64,000 bases of DNA from Pseudomonadota bacterium (GTDB lineage Bacteria > Desulfobacterota > Desulfovibrionia > Desulfovibrionales > Desulfovibrionaceae): positions 62,001 to 126,000 of the forward strand of contig JAEYOJ010000089.1 of assembly GCA_023411815.1 (NCBI GenBank), given 5' to 3'. Below, in pieces: positions 1 to 7,295 of the stretch. A program made the position numbers and the translations under genes. Position 1 is the first letter of the stretch. Each line of letters begins with the position of its first letter. Below the pieces are notes generated by a model that had not been told where the DNA came from, ran no database searches, and saw nothing but the letters and a program-made list of their open reading frames with translations.

Positions 1-665
1 AGGAATTTGACGGTTTCTCCATCGGCTCCAATGACATGACTCAGATGGTCCTCGGGACGGACCGCGACAACTCCCGCTTGCGCCATATCTATGACGAAGA
101 AGATCCGGGTGTAGTCTGGGCCATCCTGGTGACCATTTTTGCAGGGCAGAAAGCTGGTAAGAAGGTGGGTTTCTGCGGGCAGGGTGTTTCCAACAGCGAG
201 ATCCTGCGCGGGCTGGTGTGCATCGCTGGAATCGTCAGCGCTTCCGTGGTGCCCGACACCTACTTCAAGACCAAGCAGGAGATGGCTAAGGTTGAGTGCG
301 AGAATATCCCGGTCGGCAAACTGGGCGAGTGGTTGTCTGGCAGGCATCTGGAGCGTCTCAAGGGCACGCTTGTACAGAAGAATTACGAGCATATTCTCAA
401 GAAATACAAGAGCGCCACGGATCTCAAGGACTGGTATGAGGGCGAACTGGCTAGGCTCAACGAGCAATTGCGCGAGAACCTGGACACGCCCAAGGAGTCC
501 TTCTATCGGCAAGAGATGGAGGGGTTCCGCGAAACGTTCCATAAGCTGGTCATCTATGCCAGCTGGAACTGGTCTGAAACCGTTCAGGATGCCCTGCATC
601 ACGCCGGCTTTCAGAACTTCGAGGAACAGGCCAAGGCCTTGGAGGCCCAGCGCTCCAGGAAGTAG
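1..665 (+). CDS. ppsA: Phosphoenolpyruvate synthase, C-terminal part (5' end outside window)
   Basis: The reading frame is open from the first base (frame 3) to the TAG at 663-665, so only the last ~220 residues are visible. It opens with the PEP-utilising TIM-barrel signature FSIGSNDMTQMVLGTDRD, followed by VGFCGQGVSNSE with the conserved catalytic cysteine region. These belong to the C-terminal domain of PEP synthase and pyruvate phosphate dikinase. The final ~120 residues are a charged helical tail beyond the usual end of the barrel. PEP synthase makes PEP from pyruvate and ATP, feeding gluconeogenesis in the cytoplasm. A hairpin terminator follows within 60 bases. Pyruvate phosphate dikinase or another family member cannot be excluded without the N-terminal part. 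Confidence 0.85.
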   Translation, partial: EFDGFSIGSNDMTQMVLGTDRDNSRLRHIYDEEDPGVVWAILVTIFAGQKAGKKVGFCGQGVSNSEILRGLVCIAGIVSASVVPDTYFKTKQEMAKVECENIPVGKLGEWLSGRHLERLKGTLVQKNYEHILKKYKSATDLKDWYEGELARLNEQLRENLDTPKESFYRQEMEGFRETFHKLVIYASWNWSETVQDALHHAGFQNFEEQAKALEAQRSRK

Positions 666-688
666 CTGCTTTGTTACAAGGTCATAAG

Positions 689-722
689 AAAGGCGGTCCC
701 GCATAGGGGCCGCCTTTCTTGT
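689..722 (+). terminator. Intrinsic terminator after ppsA
   Basis: A 12-bp stem (AAAGGCGGTCCC with one G-T pair, loop GCATA) ends in CTTTCTTG. It lies 24 bases after the stop codon. Confidence 0.75.
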
Positions 723-788
723 TAAAGCACATTAGGTTTTTGCGTTATGGCCAATACCGGGCGGGATCGCTCACGTTCCGTGTACCGT

Positions 789-826
789 AAAAATAAAGAC
801 GCGGGAGAGTCATGGCTCTCCCGCGT
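789..826 (-). terminator. Intrinsic terminator of the M23 peptidase gene
   Basis: An 11-bp perfect stem (ACGCGGGAGAG / CTCTCCCGCGT) with a 5-base loop. Read on the minus strand it is followed by CTTTATTTTTA, just beyond the stop codon of the minus-strand gene. Confidence 0.75.
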
Positions 827-840
827 TCCTGATGGGGGCG

Positions 841-2166
841 TTACTTCTCGCCCCTGAACTTCCCGGCGATATTGTTTTCGATCCAGCTCTTGTCCCACCA
901 TTCGATGGGGTTCACGGATATGCCGGCCAACGTCATTTCATAATGCAGATGGTCGCCTCCAGCCATGCCGCTTGTGCCTGATAGTCCCAGAATTTGACCT
1001 TTGGTTATCTGCTCGCCCTTGGTTATGTTGATCGTGTTCAGATGAGCATAAATACTCTGCAATCCGAGCCCGTGGTCGACAACAACGCAGTTTCCGTAAA
1101 TGCCCAGATAACCGGAGTAAACGACAACGCCATTATTTGCAGCCGGCACTTTGGCTTGTTGCACAGAGGCCAAGTCGATACCAAGGTGGCGCTGCTCGTC
1201 TATTTTCTTGCCTTGATAGATATAGCTGCGCACGTCTCCAAAACCTGCCATTGGGGCGGCATTAGGCATGCGCAGAAACTCACCATCCCATAATGCCGTA
1301 GAGGAGGTTTGGGAGCCGATTACACGCAGTTCTTCCAGATTCTGCTTCCGCAGTTCAGAATTAACCTTGAGAAAGAGCTGGAGATTATCTGTTTCTTCCG
1401 GAAAGAAGCGCTGGAATTCCGGCATTTTCAAACTCAAGAAATTATCAGAGAGATTGATGGTGTCCTGTCGATAACGGCGTGGATTGGCAAAGAACGGAAA
1501 ACCTTGCCGTGCGGAGTTGCCAGCGATGTCCACGGCTTCAATCATCGGACGAAATGAATCTTTATCCAGGAAATAGGGAAAAGCGAACAAGCAAAGCCAG
1601 CGTCCATCCGGTTGCAGATGGGCGGGAAAAAGAGTGTCCTTGACCAGTACGCCCGTACGGGAAACTGCCTCGCTCAGGCGATAGACAATGGCCGTGATGC
1701 CGCCTTGATTGATGTTGTGGGCCAAACTTTGGACCATGATCCTGGGCGGTTCCGAATCCATGAGGAATTCGTGGGAGAAAACGCTCATGCCGCCCTTGCC
1801 TAGATTGCTGAAAGAGGCGTCACGGACGGTGATCTCAAGAGTGAATGGGCCATCTTGGATGCCCTTTTCAGGTATAGAAAATTGTTTCTCCATATAACCA
1901 GGAGTGCCGGAAAACTGTTCGCTGAATAAGACAACGCTCTTTGCGCCCTGTTTGAGGACTGCCTCGGCGCTCTTCAGGCCTGAGCCTGGATCGGACATTT
2001 TCAAGGTAAACTTCGTTGCCGCGCCTACGGGGCCTTGAGCAGGGGAAACAACGACTTCGGGGGGTAATCTGTCATGAAACAAAAAAAAGGCCCCGGCTGC
2101 CAAAACCAGAACGGCTATGACAATGACAGGCAAGACTAATGAAACCTTCTTGATCTCCTGGCTCAT
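841..2166 (-). CDS. M23 family metallopeptidase, membrane-anchored
   Basis: A 441-residue protein. Residues ~8-30 form one hydrophobic segment, so it is a single-pass inner-membrane protein with a periplasmic body. The C-terminal third is a LytM/peptidase M23 domain: HLGID near residue 327 and HLH near 406 supply the Zn ligands. The family cleaves peptidoglycan cross-links. The middle part has an Ig-like or bacterial chaperone-like appearance but I cannot name it. The frame is open further upstream to 2256. I chose ATG 2166 because a GAGGA ribosome site sits just before it and because the membrane segment then falls at the N-terminus. It is transcribed alone, away from the hydrogenase genes. 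Confidence 0.85.
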   Translation of the reverse strand: MSQEIKKVSLVLPVIVIAVLVLAAGAFFLFHDRLPPEVVVSPAQGPVGAATKFTLKMSDPGSGLKSAEAVLKQGAKSVVLFSEQFSGTPGYMEKQFSIPEKGIQDGPFTLEITVRDASFSNLGKGGMSVFSHEFLMDSEPPRIMVQSLAHNINQGGITAIVYRLSEAVSRTGVLVKDTLFPAHLQPDGRWLCLFAFPYFLDKDSFRPMIEAVDIAGNSARQGFPFFANPRRYRQDTINLSDNFLSLKMPEFQRFFPEETDNLQLFLKVNSELRKQNLEELRVIGSQTSSTALWDGEFLRMPNAAPMAGFGDVRSYIYQGKKIDEQRHLGIDLASVQQAKVPAANNGVVVYSGYLGIYGNCVVVDHGLGLQSIYAHLNTINITKGEQITKGQILGLSGTSGMAGGDHLHYEMTLAGISVNPIEWWDKSWIENNIAGKFRGEK

Positions 2167-2727
2167 AAATCCTCGAATTGGGTTTGCATGGGGTAAGGCT
2201 GAAAGGTCGGAACCGCCGGGCGCACTATATGTCAGTACGTAAGACTTGCCAACCATATCCGGCCATGCAGGATGGCGGCATCGGCCTGCCGAAAGCTGAT
2301 TATCCGTAGGATATGGGGCCTGTATAGATCAACATCGCACTTTTCATTTTGGTTATGCCAGATCCAGATTCGCGTGAAGGACTGGAGTAACTCTCCAAAG
2401 TAATCGAGAAAGCTCAGGTTGGAAACCGGGGTTAAGACTTATGTCCCGCAGCCGGATAGAAATGTTGAAATTGCAAAAAGTATCAGTACCGAAATGAAAG
2501 TAAGGTGTTTGACTTGAGGATAAAAGAAATGACCATCCGAAGAAGTTGTAATCATTTAAAATACTTATACTACGATGACATCTATCGACTTGGTCTATCC
2601 GAAAGCAACTTTTTTGTCGATTTTATTGACAGTATGATGTTAGCGGATTATTTCACAAAGCCAAACAATTCTTACCCGATTGTGGCCCTGCTCAGGGCAA
2701 GTTCTTTTACTCATCAAGGAGAGCGGG
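2167..2727. other. Intergenic region between divergent M23 peptidase and hys genes
   Basis: 560 bases, clearly more AT-rich than the genes on either side. It must hold promoters for both directions. An open frame at 2505-3056 runs into hysB in another frame and has no coding character. I see a sigma-70-like promoter near 2636 (listed separately) and no tRNA, repeat or small gene that I can support. Confidence 0.6.
2636..2664 (+). promoter_or_regulatory. Candidate sigma-70 promoter for hysBA
   Basis: A perfect -35 box TTGACA at 2636-2641 is followed after 17 bases by TATTTC at 2659-2664, a weak -10. The transcript would start about 55 bases before the hysB ATG. Confidence 0.35.
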
Positions 2728-3651
2728 ATGAGCTTAGACAGACGCGATTTCCTCAAGCTGTGCACCGGCACGGTCGCGGGCCTCGGGGTTTCCCAGATGG
2801 TCCATCCGGCCATAGTACGGGCACTGGAAAAGGCGACCTCTGGCAAGGCCCCGGTTTTCTGGCTGCAGGGCTGCGGCTGCACGGGCTGTTCGGTATCCAT
2901 TCTGAATTCGGTGCATCCCACAATCGCCGATGTGCTGCTCAAGGTTATCAGCATGGAGTTCCATCCAACGATCATGGGCTCCGAAGGCGAGATGGCCATG
3001 GAGCACATGTACGAGGTGGCCAAGGCGAAGAAAGGTCAGTATTTCGTCGTCCTTGAAGGCTCCATTCCGACTGCAGATGAGCGTTACTGCATCATCGGCG
3101 ATGTGCACCACAAGGAAATCTCGATCAACCAGGCCATGGTGGAACTGGGCAAGGACGCCGCTGCCTGTATCGCCCTGGGCACCTGCGGCGCCTACGGCGG
3201 CATCCCGGCGGCCAAGGGCAACCTTACCGGTTGCGTCGGACTGCGCGACTTCTACGCATCCAAAAATATCTCCACCCCGGTTGTCAATATTCCCGGCTGC
3301 CCCCCGCATCCTGATTGGATCATCGGCTCCCTGGCCTTCGCCCTGGAGCATGGCGTGGAGGCCACTGCCAAGATCCTCGACGCCGATGGACGTCCCACCG
3401 TGTTCTTCGGTGAGAACATCCACGACAACTGTCCCTACCTTGAGCAGTTTGAGAACGATAACTTCGCGGCAACCTTCACCCAGGCCGGCTGCAAATACAA
3501 CCTGGGCTGCAAGGGCCCTGCCTGCAACTCCGACTGCTTCAAGCGCAAATGGAACTCGGGCATGAACTGGTGTGTGGAGAACGCGGTGTGCACCGGCTGT
3601 GCCGAGCCTGGCTGGCCTGACAATTTCTCGCCGTTCTACGAGTCCATGTAA
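2728..3651 (+). CDS. hysB: [NiFeSe] hydrogenase small subunit, Tat-exported
   Basis: A 307-residue small subunit carrying three Fe-S clusters that move electrons from the active site to periplasmic cytochromes c3. The N-terminus has a twin-arginine signal (DRRDFLK, residues 4-10), so the heterodimer is exported folded. The proximal cluster motif is CGCTGC at 49-54. In the C-terminal cluster region the sequence reads NWCVENAVC where ordinary [NiFe] enzymes have Pro, which fits the all-[4Fe-4S] set of the NiFeSe class. The frame is open 16 codons further upstream, but ATG 2728 has an AAGGAGA site directly in front and puts the RR motif where it belongs. The next gene is hysA, 33 bases on. Confidence 0.95.
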   Translation: MSLDRRDFLKLCTGTVAGLGVSQMVHPAIVRALEKATSGKAPVFWLQGCGCTGCSVSILNSVHPTIADVLLKVISMEFHPTIMGSEGEMAMEHMYEVAKAKKGQYFVVLEGSIPTADERYCIIGDVHHKEISINQAMVELGKDAAACIALGTCGAYGGIPAAKGNLTGCVGLRDFYASKNISTPVVNIPGCPPHPDWIIGSLAFALEHGVEATAKILDADGRPTVFFGENIHDNCPYLEQFENDNFAATFTQAGCKYNLGCKGPACNSDCFKRKWNSGMNWCVENAVCTGCAEPGWPDNFSPFYESM

Positions 3652-3684
3652 TAGACCCAACGCCGCCATTACTTTGGAGGAAGT

Positions 3685-5181
3685 ATGTCCGAGAAAAATG
3701 TCAAGATCTCTATCGATCCGGTGACCAGAATCGAGGGTCACCTCAAGGCGGAAGTCAAGGTCGAGAACGGCGTTGTCACAGACGCTTGGATGAGCGGCGG
3801 CATGTTCCGCGGCTTTGAAAACATCCTTATCGGTCGTGACCCTCGTGACGCCACACAGATCGTGCAGCGCATCTGCGGAGTCTGCCCCACGGCGCATTCC
3901 ACGGCCTCCTGCTTGGCTCTGGATGACGCTTTCGGCGTCAAGCTGACCACCAACGGTCGGGTGACCCGCAATCTCATCTTCGGCGCCAACTACCTGCAGT
4001 CGCATATCCTGCACTTCTACCATCTGGCGGCGCTGGACTACGTGGCTGGTCCGGATGTGGCTCCTTTTGTGCCGCGCTACGAGAAGTCCGATCTGCGCCT
4101 GACTCCCGAACTGAACAAGGTCGCCGTGGACCAATACCTCGAAGCGCTCAATGTGCGCATGGTGGCGCATGAAATGGTCGCGCTATTCGGCGGCAAGATG
4201 CCGCACGTCTCCGGCCAGGTCGTGGGCGGCACCACCGAGATCCCGAGCCAGAAGAAACTGGACGAGTACGCCAAGCGCTTCAAGCTGGTGCGCAAGTTCG
4301 TCGAAGAGACTTACGTCCCGACGGTCTACGTCATCGGCAAGGCTTATGCGGACCTGCTCAAAGTGAGCCCCGGCCACAAGAACGTAATCAGCTTCGGCGT
4401 CTTCCCCATGGAGGACAGCGGCAAGGAGACCCTGCTCAAGCGCGGCGTCTACATCAATGGCAAGGACGTGCCCTTCGATCCCGCCAAGATCAAGGAGTAT
4501 GTCAAGTACTCCTGGTTCGAGGACTCCTGCGGCAACCTGCATCCCAGCAAGGGCAAGACTCTGCCCAAACTGGACAAGTCTGGCGCTTATAGCTTTGTCA
4601 AGGCTCCGCGCTACGACGGCCATCCCGTCGAGGTCGGCCCGCTTGCGCGCATGTGGGTGTCCAACCCCGAACTCAGCCCCATGGGCAAGAAGCAGTTGAA
4701 GGACCTCTTCGGCCTCAACGCCAACCGCTTCCGCGATCTGGGCGATCTGGCCTTCTCCATCATGGGCAGGCACGTGGCTCGCGCCGAGGAAACCTATCTG
4801 GTGGCCAAGGCCATCGACGGCTGGCTCAAGGAAGTCAAGCCCGGCAAGGAGACCTTCGTGGCCGCCTCCATTCCGGACAGCGCCGAAGGCATTGGCTTCA
4901 CCGAAGCCCCGCGTGGTTCCCTGCTGCACTACATCAACATCAAGGACAAGAAGATCGCTAACTATCAGATCGTCTCCGCGACGCTCTGGAATGTCGCCCC
5001 GCGCGACGACAATGGACAGCGCGGCCCCATCGAGCAGGCGCTCATCGGAACGCCGGTGCCTGACGTCAAGAATCCAGTGAACGTAGGGCGCGCCATACGC
5101 GCCTACGACCCGTGACTGGGCTGTGCCGTGCACGTGCTGCACGCTGAGACCGGCGAGAAGACCGTTGTTACCGTCGAGTAG
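3685..5181 (+). CDS. hysA: [NiFeSe] hydrogenase large subunit, selenoprotein (UGA 5113-5115 = Sec)
   Basis: The catalytic subunit. The N-terminal Ni-Fe ligand motif is RICGVC (C64, C67). The frame then meets TGA at codon 477, exactly where Cys stands in DPCxxC of [NiFe] hydrogenases. Reading through gives DP-U-LGCAVH and ends at TAG 5179-5181, for 498 residues. So U477, C480, C64 and C67 are the metal ligands. Cleavage after H483 by the downstream protease would remove 15 residues. A hairpin lies 11 bases after the UGA. The N-terminus (MSEKNVKISID) has no Cys or lipobox, so this version should be soluble in the periplasm, carried there by HysB. Ribosome site GGAGG precedes ATG 3685. Annotation that treats TGA as stop would lose the last 22 residues. 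Confidence 0.95.
5127..5143 (+). promoter_or_regulatory. Candidate bacterial SECIS hairpin in hysA mRNA
   Basis: A 6-bp stem CGTGCA/TGCACG with a 5-base loop CGTGC, starting 11 bases after the UGA. Bacterial SECIS elements lie directly 3' of the UGA inside the coding region and are bound by SelB; the size and distance fit. The assignment is inferred from position and structure. Confidence 0.6.
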
Positions 5182-5205
5182 CTCCGGGCGTTTCGCCCGC
5201 TAGCC

Positions 5206-5237
5206 GAAGCCGGGCCGCAAGGTCCGGCTTCTTTTTT
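5206..5237 (+). terminator. Intrinsic terminator after hysA
   Basis: The 8-bp stem GAAGCCGG/CCGGCTTC is followed by TTTTTT, starting 25 bases after the real hysA stop. It separates hysBA from the protease gene and probably reduces its expression relative to the structural genes. Confidence 0.85.
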
Positions 5238-5315
5238 CGAGCGCTTCAAAATGGGGATTAGCTCTGCTATCCAAGTGAGGCGCCTGATAGCAAACGCGGC
5301 TTGCAAGGAGGCCTA

Positions 5316-5795
5316 ATGGATTCACGGAAATACCTCCTGGTGCTCGGTGTCGGGAACATCCTGCTTACCGATGAGGGCATAGGTGTGCATGCCGTCAATG
5401 ACCTGAGCAAAGAGGATTGGCCCGAAGGTGTGGAGTTCCTGGACGGTGGCACCTGCACTCAGGATATGTACTACCTTTTCCATGGCTATGAGCACCTACT
5501 TGTCCTGGATGTGGTGCATGGCGGAAAGGAGCCGGGAACGCTTTTTTTGCTGGATGAGCAGGATCTCGTTCAGAACGAGAAGCAGCGTTTGTCCTTGCAC
5601 GACATAGACTTGTTGGATTCTTTGAAGATGGCCGATCTGACAGGCAAAAGGCCCGTGCTGCGCATCGTGGGCATTCAACCCAAGGACATGACTACATGGT
5701 CCATGGAAATGACCGACGATCTCAAGGCTGTTTTTCCCAAATTCAAGGATTTGGTAAGGCAAGAGATTCGAAGGATAATTGCCCTGCGGGCATAA
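5316..5795 (+). CDS. hysD: Hydrogenase maturation protease for the [NiFeSe] enzyme
   Basis: A 159-residue member of the HyaD/HybD/HycI endopeptidase family. After nickel insertion it cuts the C-terminal tail of the large subunit. Visible family features are the N-terminal LGVGNILLTDEGIGV with the Ni-sensing Glu, LDVVHGG with the second acidic ligand, and the His of LHDIDLLD. ATG 5316 has a strong AAGGAGG site; the in-frame TTG at 5301 is less likely. It follows hysA past a terminator, and since the [NiFe] operon has its own protease this one most likely serves HysA. Confidence 0.9.
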   Translation: MDSRKYLLVLGVGNILLTDEGIGVHAVNDLSKEDWPEGVEFLDGGTCTQDMYYLFHGYEHLLVLDVVHGGKEPGTLFLLDEQDLVQNEKQRLSLHDIDLLDSLKMADLTGKRPVLRIVGIQPKDMTTWSMEMTDDLKAVFPKFKDLVRQEIRRIIALRA

Positions 5796-5817
5796 TACTT
5801 GCCTGGAGATGAGACGT

Positions 5818-5850
5818 AAAGGCGGAGTTCCGATCGGAATTCCGCCTTTT
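5818..5850 (+). terminator. Intrinsic terminator at end of hys operon
   Basis: The stem AAAGGCGGA/TCCGCCTTT, with an inner near-palindrome GTTCCGATCGGAAT, is followed by TTTT. It closes the hys gene set. Confidence 0.85.
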
Positions 5851-6273
5851 CCGTTTTAGCCTGAAGAGGAGGCAGGCTGCTTACGGGTGATATAAGAGAA
5901 GAAGAGGAATACTGATGCGACTAATTACTTTGATGCTAGTTGAAAGCTGGAGTTCAGCTCTCCAGGAGTGAGGTTGTTCATCCGTATGGGTTATTCTGTC
6001 GTGTATTATTAATATTCCATATGCGAATCTGTTTGTTGTGAGACCAATCTCAATTATTCTGAGATGGTATTGACGTAAGTTCTGAAAAGTGTTCAAGAAC
6101 ACGGTAGGATTTGCAAGAGGTGATATCAGGAGGGCGATAAGGCATAACAGGTAAGTGCCCTGGGCACGCCAGAGCAGAGAGAAGACGGAAGCCGTCGGCT
6201 GCCGGGGCGGGGGGTCCGCCATTGGTAGGAATTACCGTCGGTTTCTGATCGTCCTACAAGCTGGAGGTGTTGT
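5851..6273. other. Intergenic region upstream of hynB
   Basis: About 420 bases, AT-rich in its first two thirds. It contains a 14-base palindrome GTGTTCAAGAACAC at 6089-6102 and must hold the hyn promoter. I see no convincing sigma-54 (-24/-12) or sigma-70 promoter, and no gene. Confidence 0.5.
6089..6102. promoter_or_regulatory. Palindrome, possible operator upstream of hynB
   Basis: GTGTTC-AA-GAACAC, perfect 6-base arms, about 170 bases before the hynB start. The role as an operator is inferred only from symmetry and position. Confidence 0.25.
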
Positions 6274-7227
6274 ATGCGAGACTCTATTGGACTCGGAAAG
6301 CTCAGGGCCATGGAGCGCCAAGCGGCCGGGGGTATTAGCCGCCGCGACTTCATGAAGTTCTGCGCCGCGGTGTCCGCAGCCATGGGCGCGGGAACCATCA
6401 TGAGCCCCGAGGCAATCGCCGCTGCGTTAACCACGAAAAAGCGGCCGTCTGTCGTCTATCTTCATAACGCTGAATGTACCGGCTGCTCCGAAGCTGTGTT
6501 GCGCACGGTGGAACCGTACATCGACGAGCTCATCTTGGGTATGATCTCCCTGGACTACCATGAAACGCTCATGGCGGCGGCAGGAGAACGCGCCGAAGAA
6601 GCGCTGCACGAAGCCGTCAAAAATGGTGAATTCATTTGCGTGATTGAAGGGGCCATTCCCATGGCCGAGAATGGTGTCTACGGCAAGATCGCCGGTCATA
6701 CCATGTACGATATCTGCAAAGGCATTGCGCCCAAAGCCAAGGCCGTCATTGCCATTGGCAACTGTGCAACCTTCGGCAACGTTCAGGCCGCCAAGCCCAA
6801 TCCCACCGGCGCCAAGGGTGTCAACGACGCGCTCGGTGACTTGGGTGTCAAAGCGATCAATATCGCCGGCTGCCCGCCGAACCCGATCAACTTTGTCGGC
6901 ACCGTAGTGCATGTGCTTGAGAAGGGAGTGCCGGAGTTGGACGACCTCAACCGTCCGCTCATGTTCTACGGCAAGACCGTGCATGATCAGTGCCCCAGGC
7001 TCAAATACTTCGATGAGGGCAAGTTCGCGCCGTCCTTCGATTCCGAGGAGGCCCGCCAGGGCTACTGCCTGTACGAGCTGGGCTGCAAGGGGCCCTACAC
7101 CTACAACAACTGCCCGACGGCCAAGTTCAATCAGGTCAACTGGCCGGTGCAGGCCGGCCATCCGTGCATCGGATGCAGCGAGCCGGATTTCTGGGATGCT
7201 CTGACCCCCTTCTACGAGCCCTCCTAG
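6274..7227 (+). CDS. hynB: Periplasmic [NiFe] hydrogenase small subunit, Tat-exported
   Basis: A 317-residue Fe-S subunit of the second uptake hydrogenase. The twin-arginine signal SRRDFMK is at residues 22-28. The proximal cluster motif ECTGC is near residue 70. The distal/medial region has NWPVQAGHPCIGC, where Pro replaces a Cys, the arrangement giving a medial [3Fe-4S] cluster in standard [NiFe] enzymes and the clearest difference from HysB. ATG 6274 has GGAGG six bases upstream. A second in-frame ATG 12 codons on would shorten the Tat leader but has no comparable site. hynA follows after 68 bases. Confidence 0.95.
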   Translation: MRDSIGLGKLRAMERQAAGGISRRDFMKFCAAVSAAMGAGTIMSPEAIAAALTTKKRPSVVYLHNAECTGCSEAVLRTVEPYIDELILGMISLDYHETLMAAAGERAEEALHEAVKNGEFICVIEGAIPMAENGVYGKIAGHTMYDICKGIAPKAKAVIAIGNCATFGNVQAAKPNPTGAKGVNDALGDLGVKAINIAGCPPNPINFVGTVVHVLEKGVPELDDLNRPLMFYGKTVHDQCPRLKYFDEGKFAPSFDSEEARQGYCLYELGCKGPYTYNNCPTAKFNQVNWPVQAGHPCIGCSEPDFWDALTPFYEPS

Positions 7228-7295
7228 GCACGCGGCCGGATATCCTGGAGTAGGTTGATCAAGCGAACAGAGCCCTTTCCCAAGGAGGACAGTCC

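Noticed and set aside
2505..3056. Open frame running into hysB in another frame
   Set aside because: Overlaps the Tat signal region of hysB, has no start site support and no recognisable product.
2734..4170. 478-codon open frame on the minus strand opposite hysB and hysA
   Set aside because: Mirror of strongly coding plus-strand genes; the protein is His/Val/Leu/Asp-rich with no motif, as expected from GC-biased codons read backwards.
5113..5115. TGA as true stop of hysA
   Set aside because: The codon stands at a metal-ligand position and read-through restores the conserved C-terminus, with a hairpin in the right place.
5851..6273. Sigma-54 promoter for the hyn operon
   Set aside because: No TGGCAC-N5-TTGC match at proper spacing that I could find by eye.
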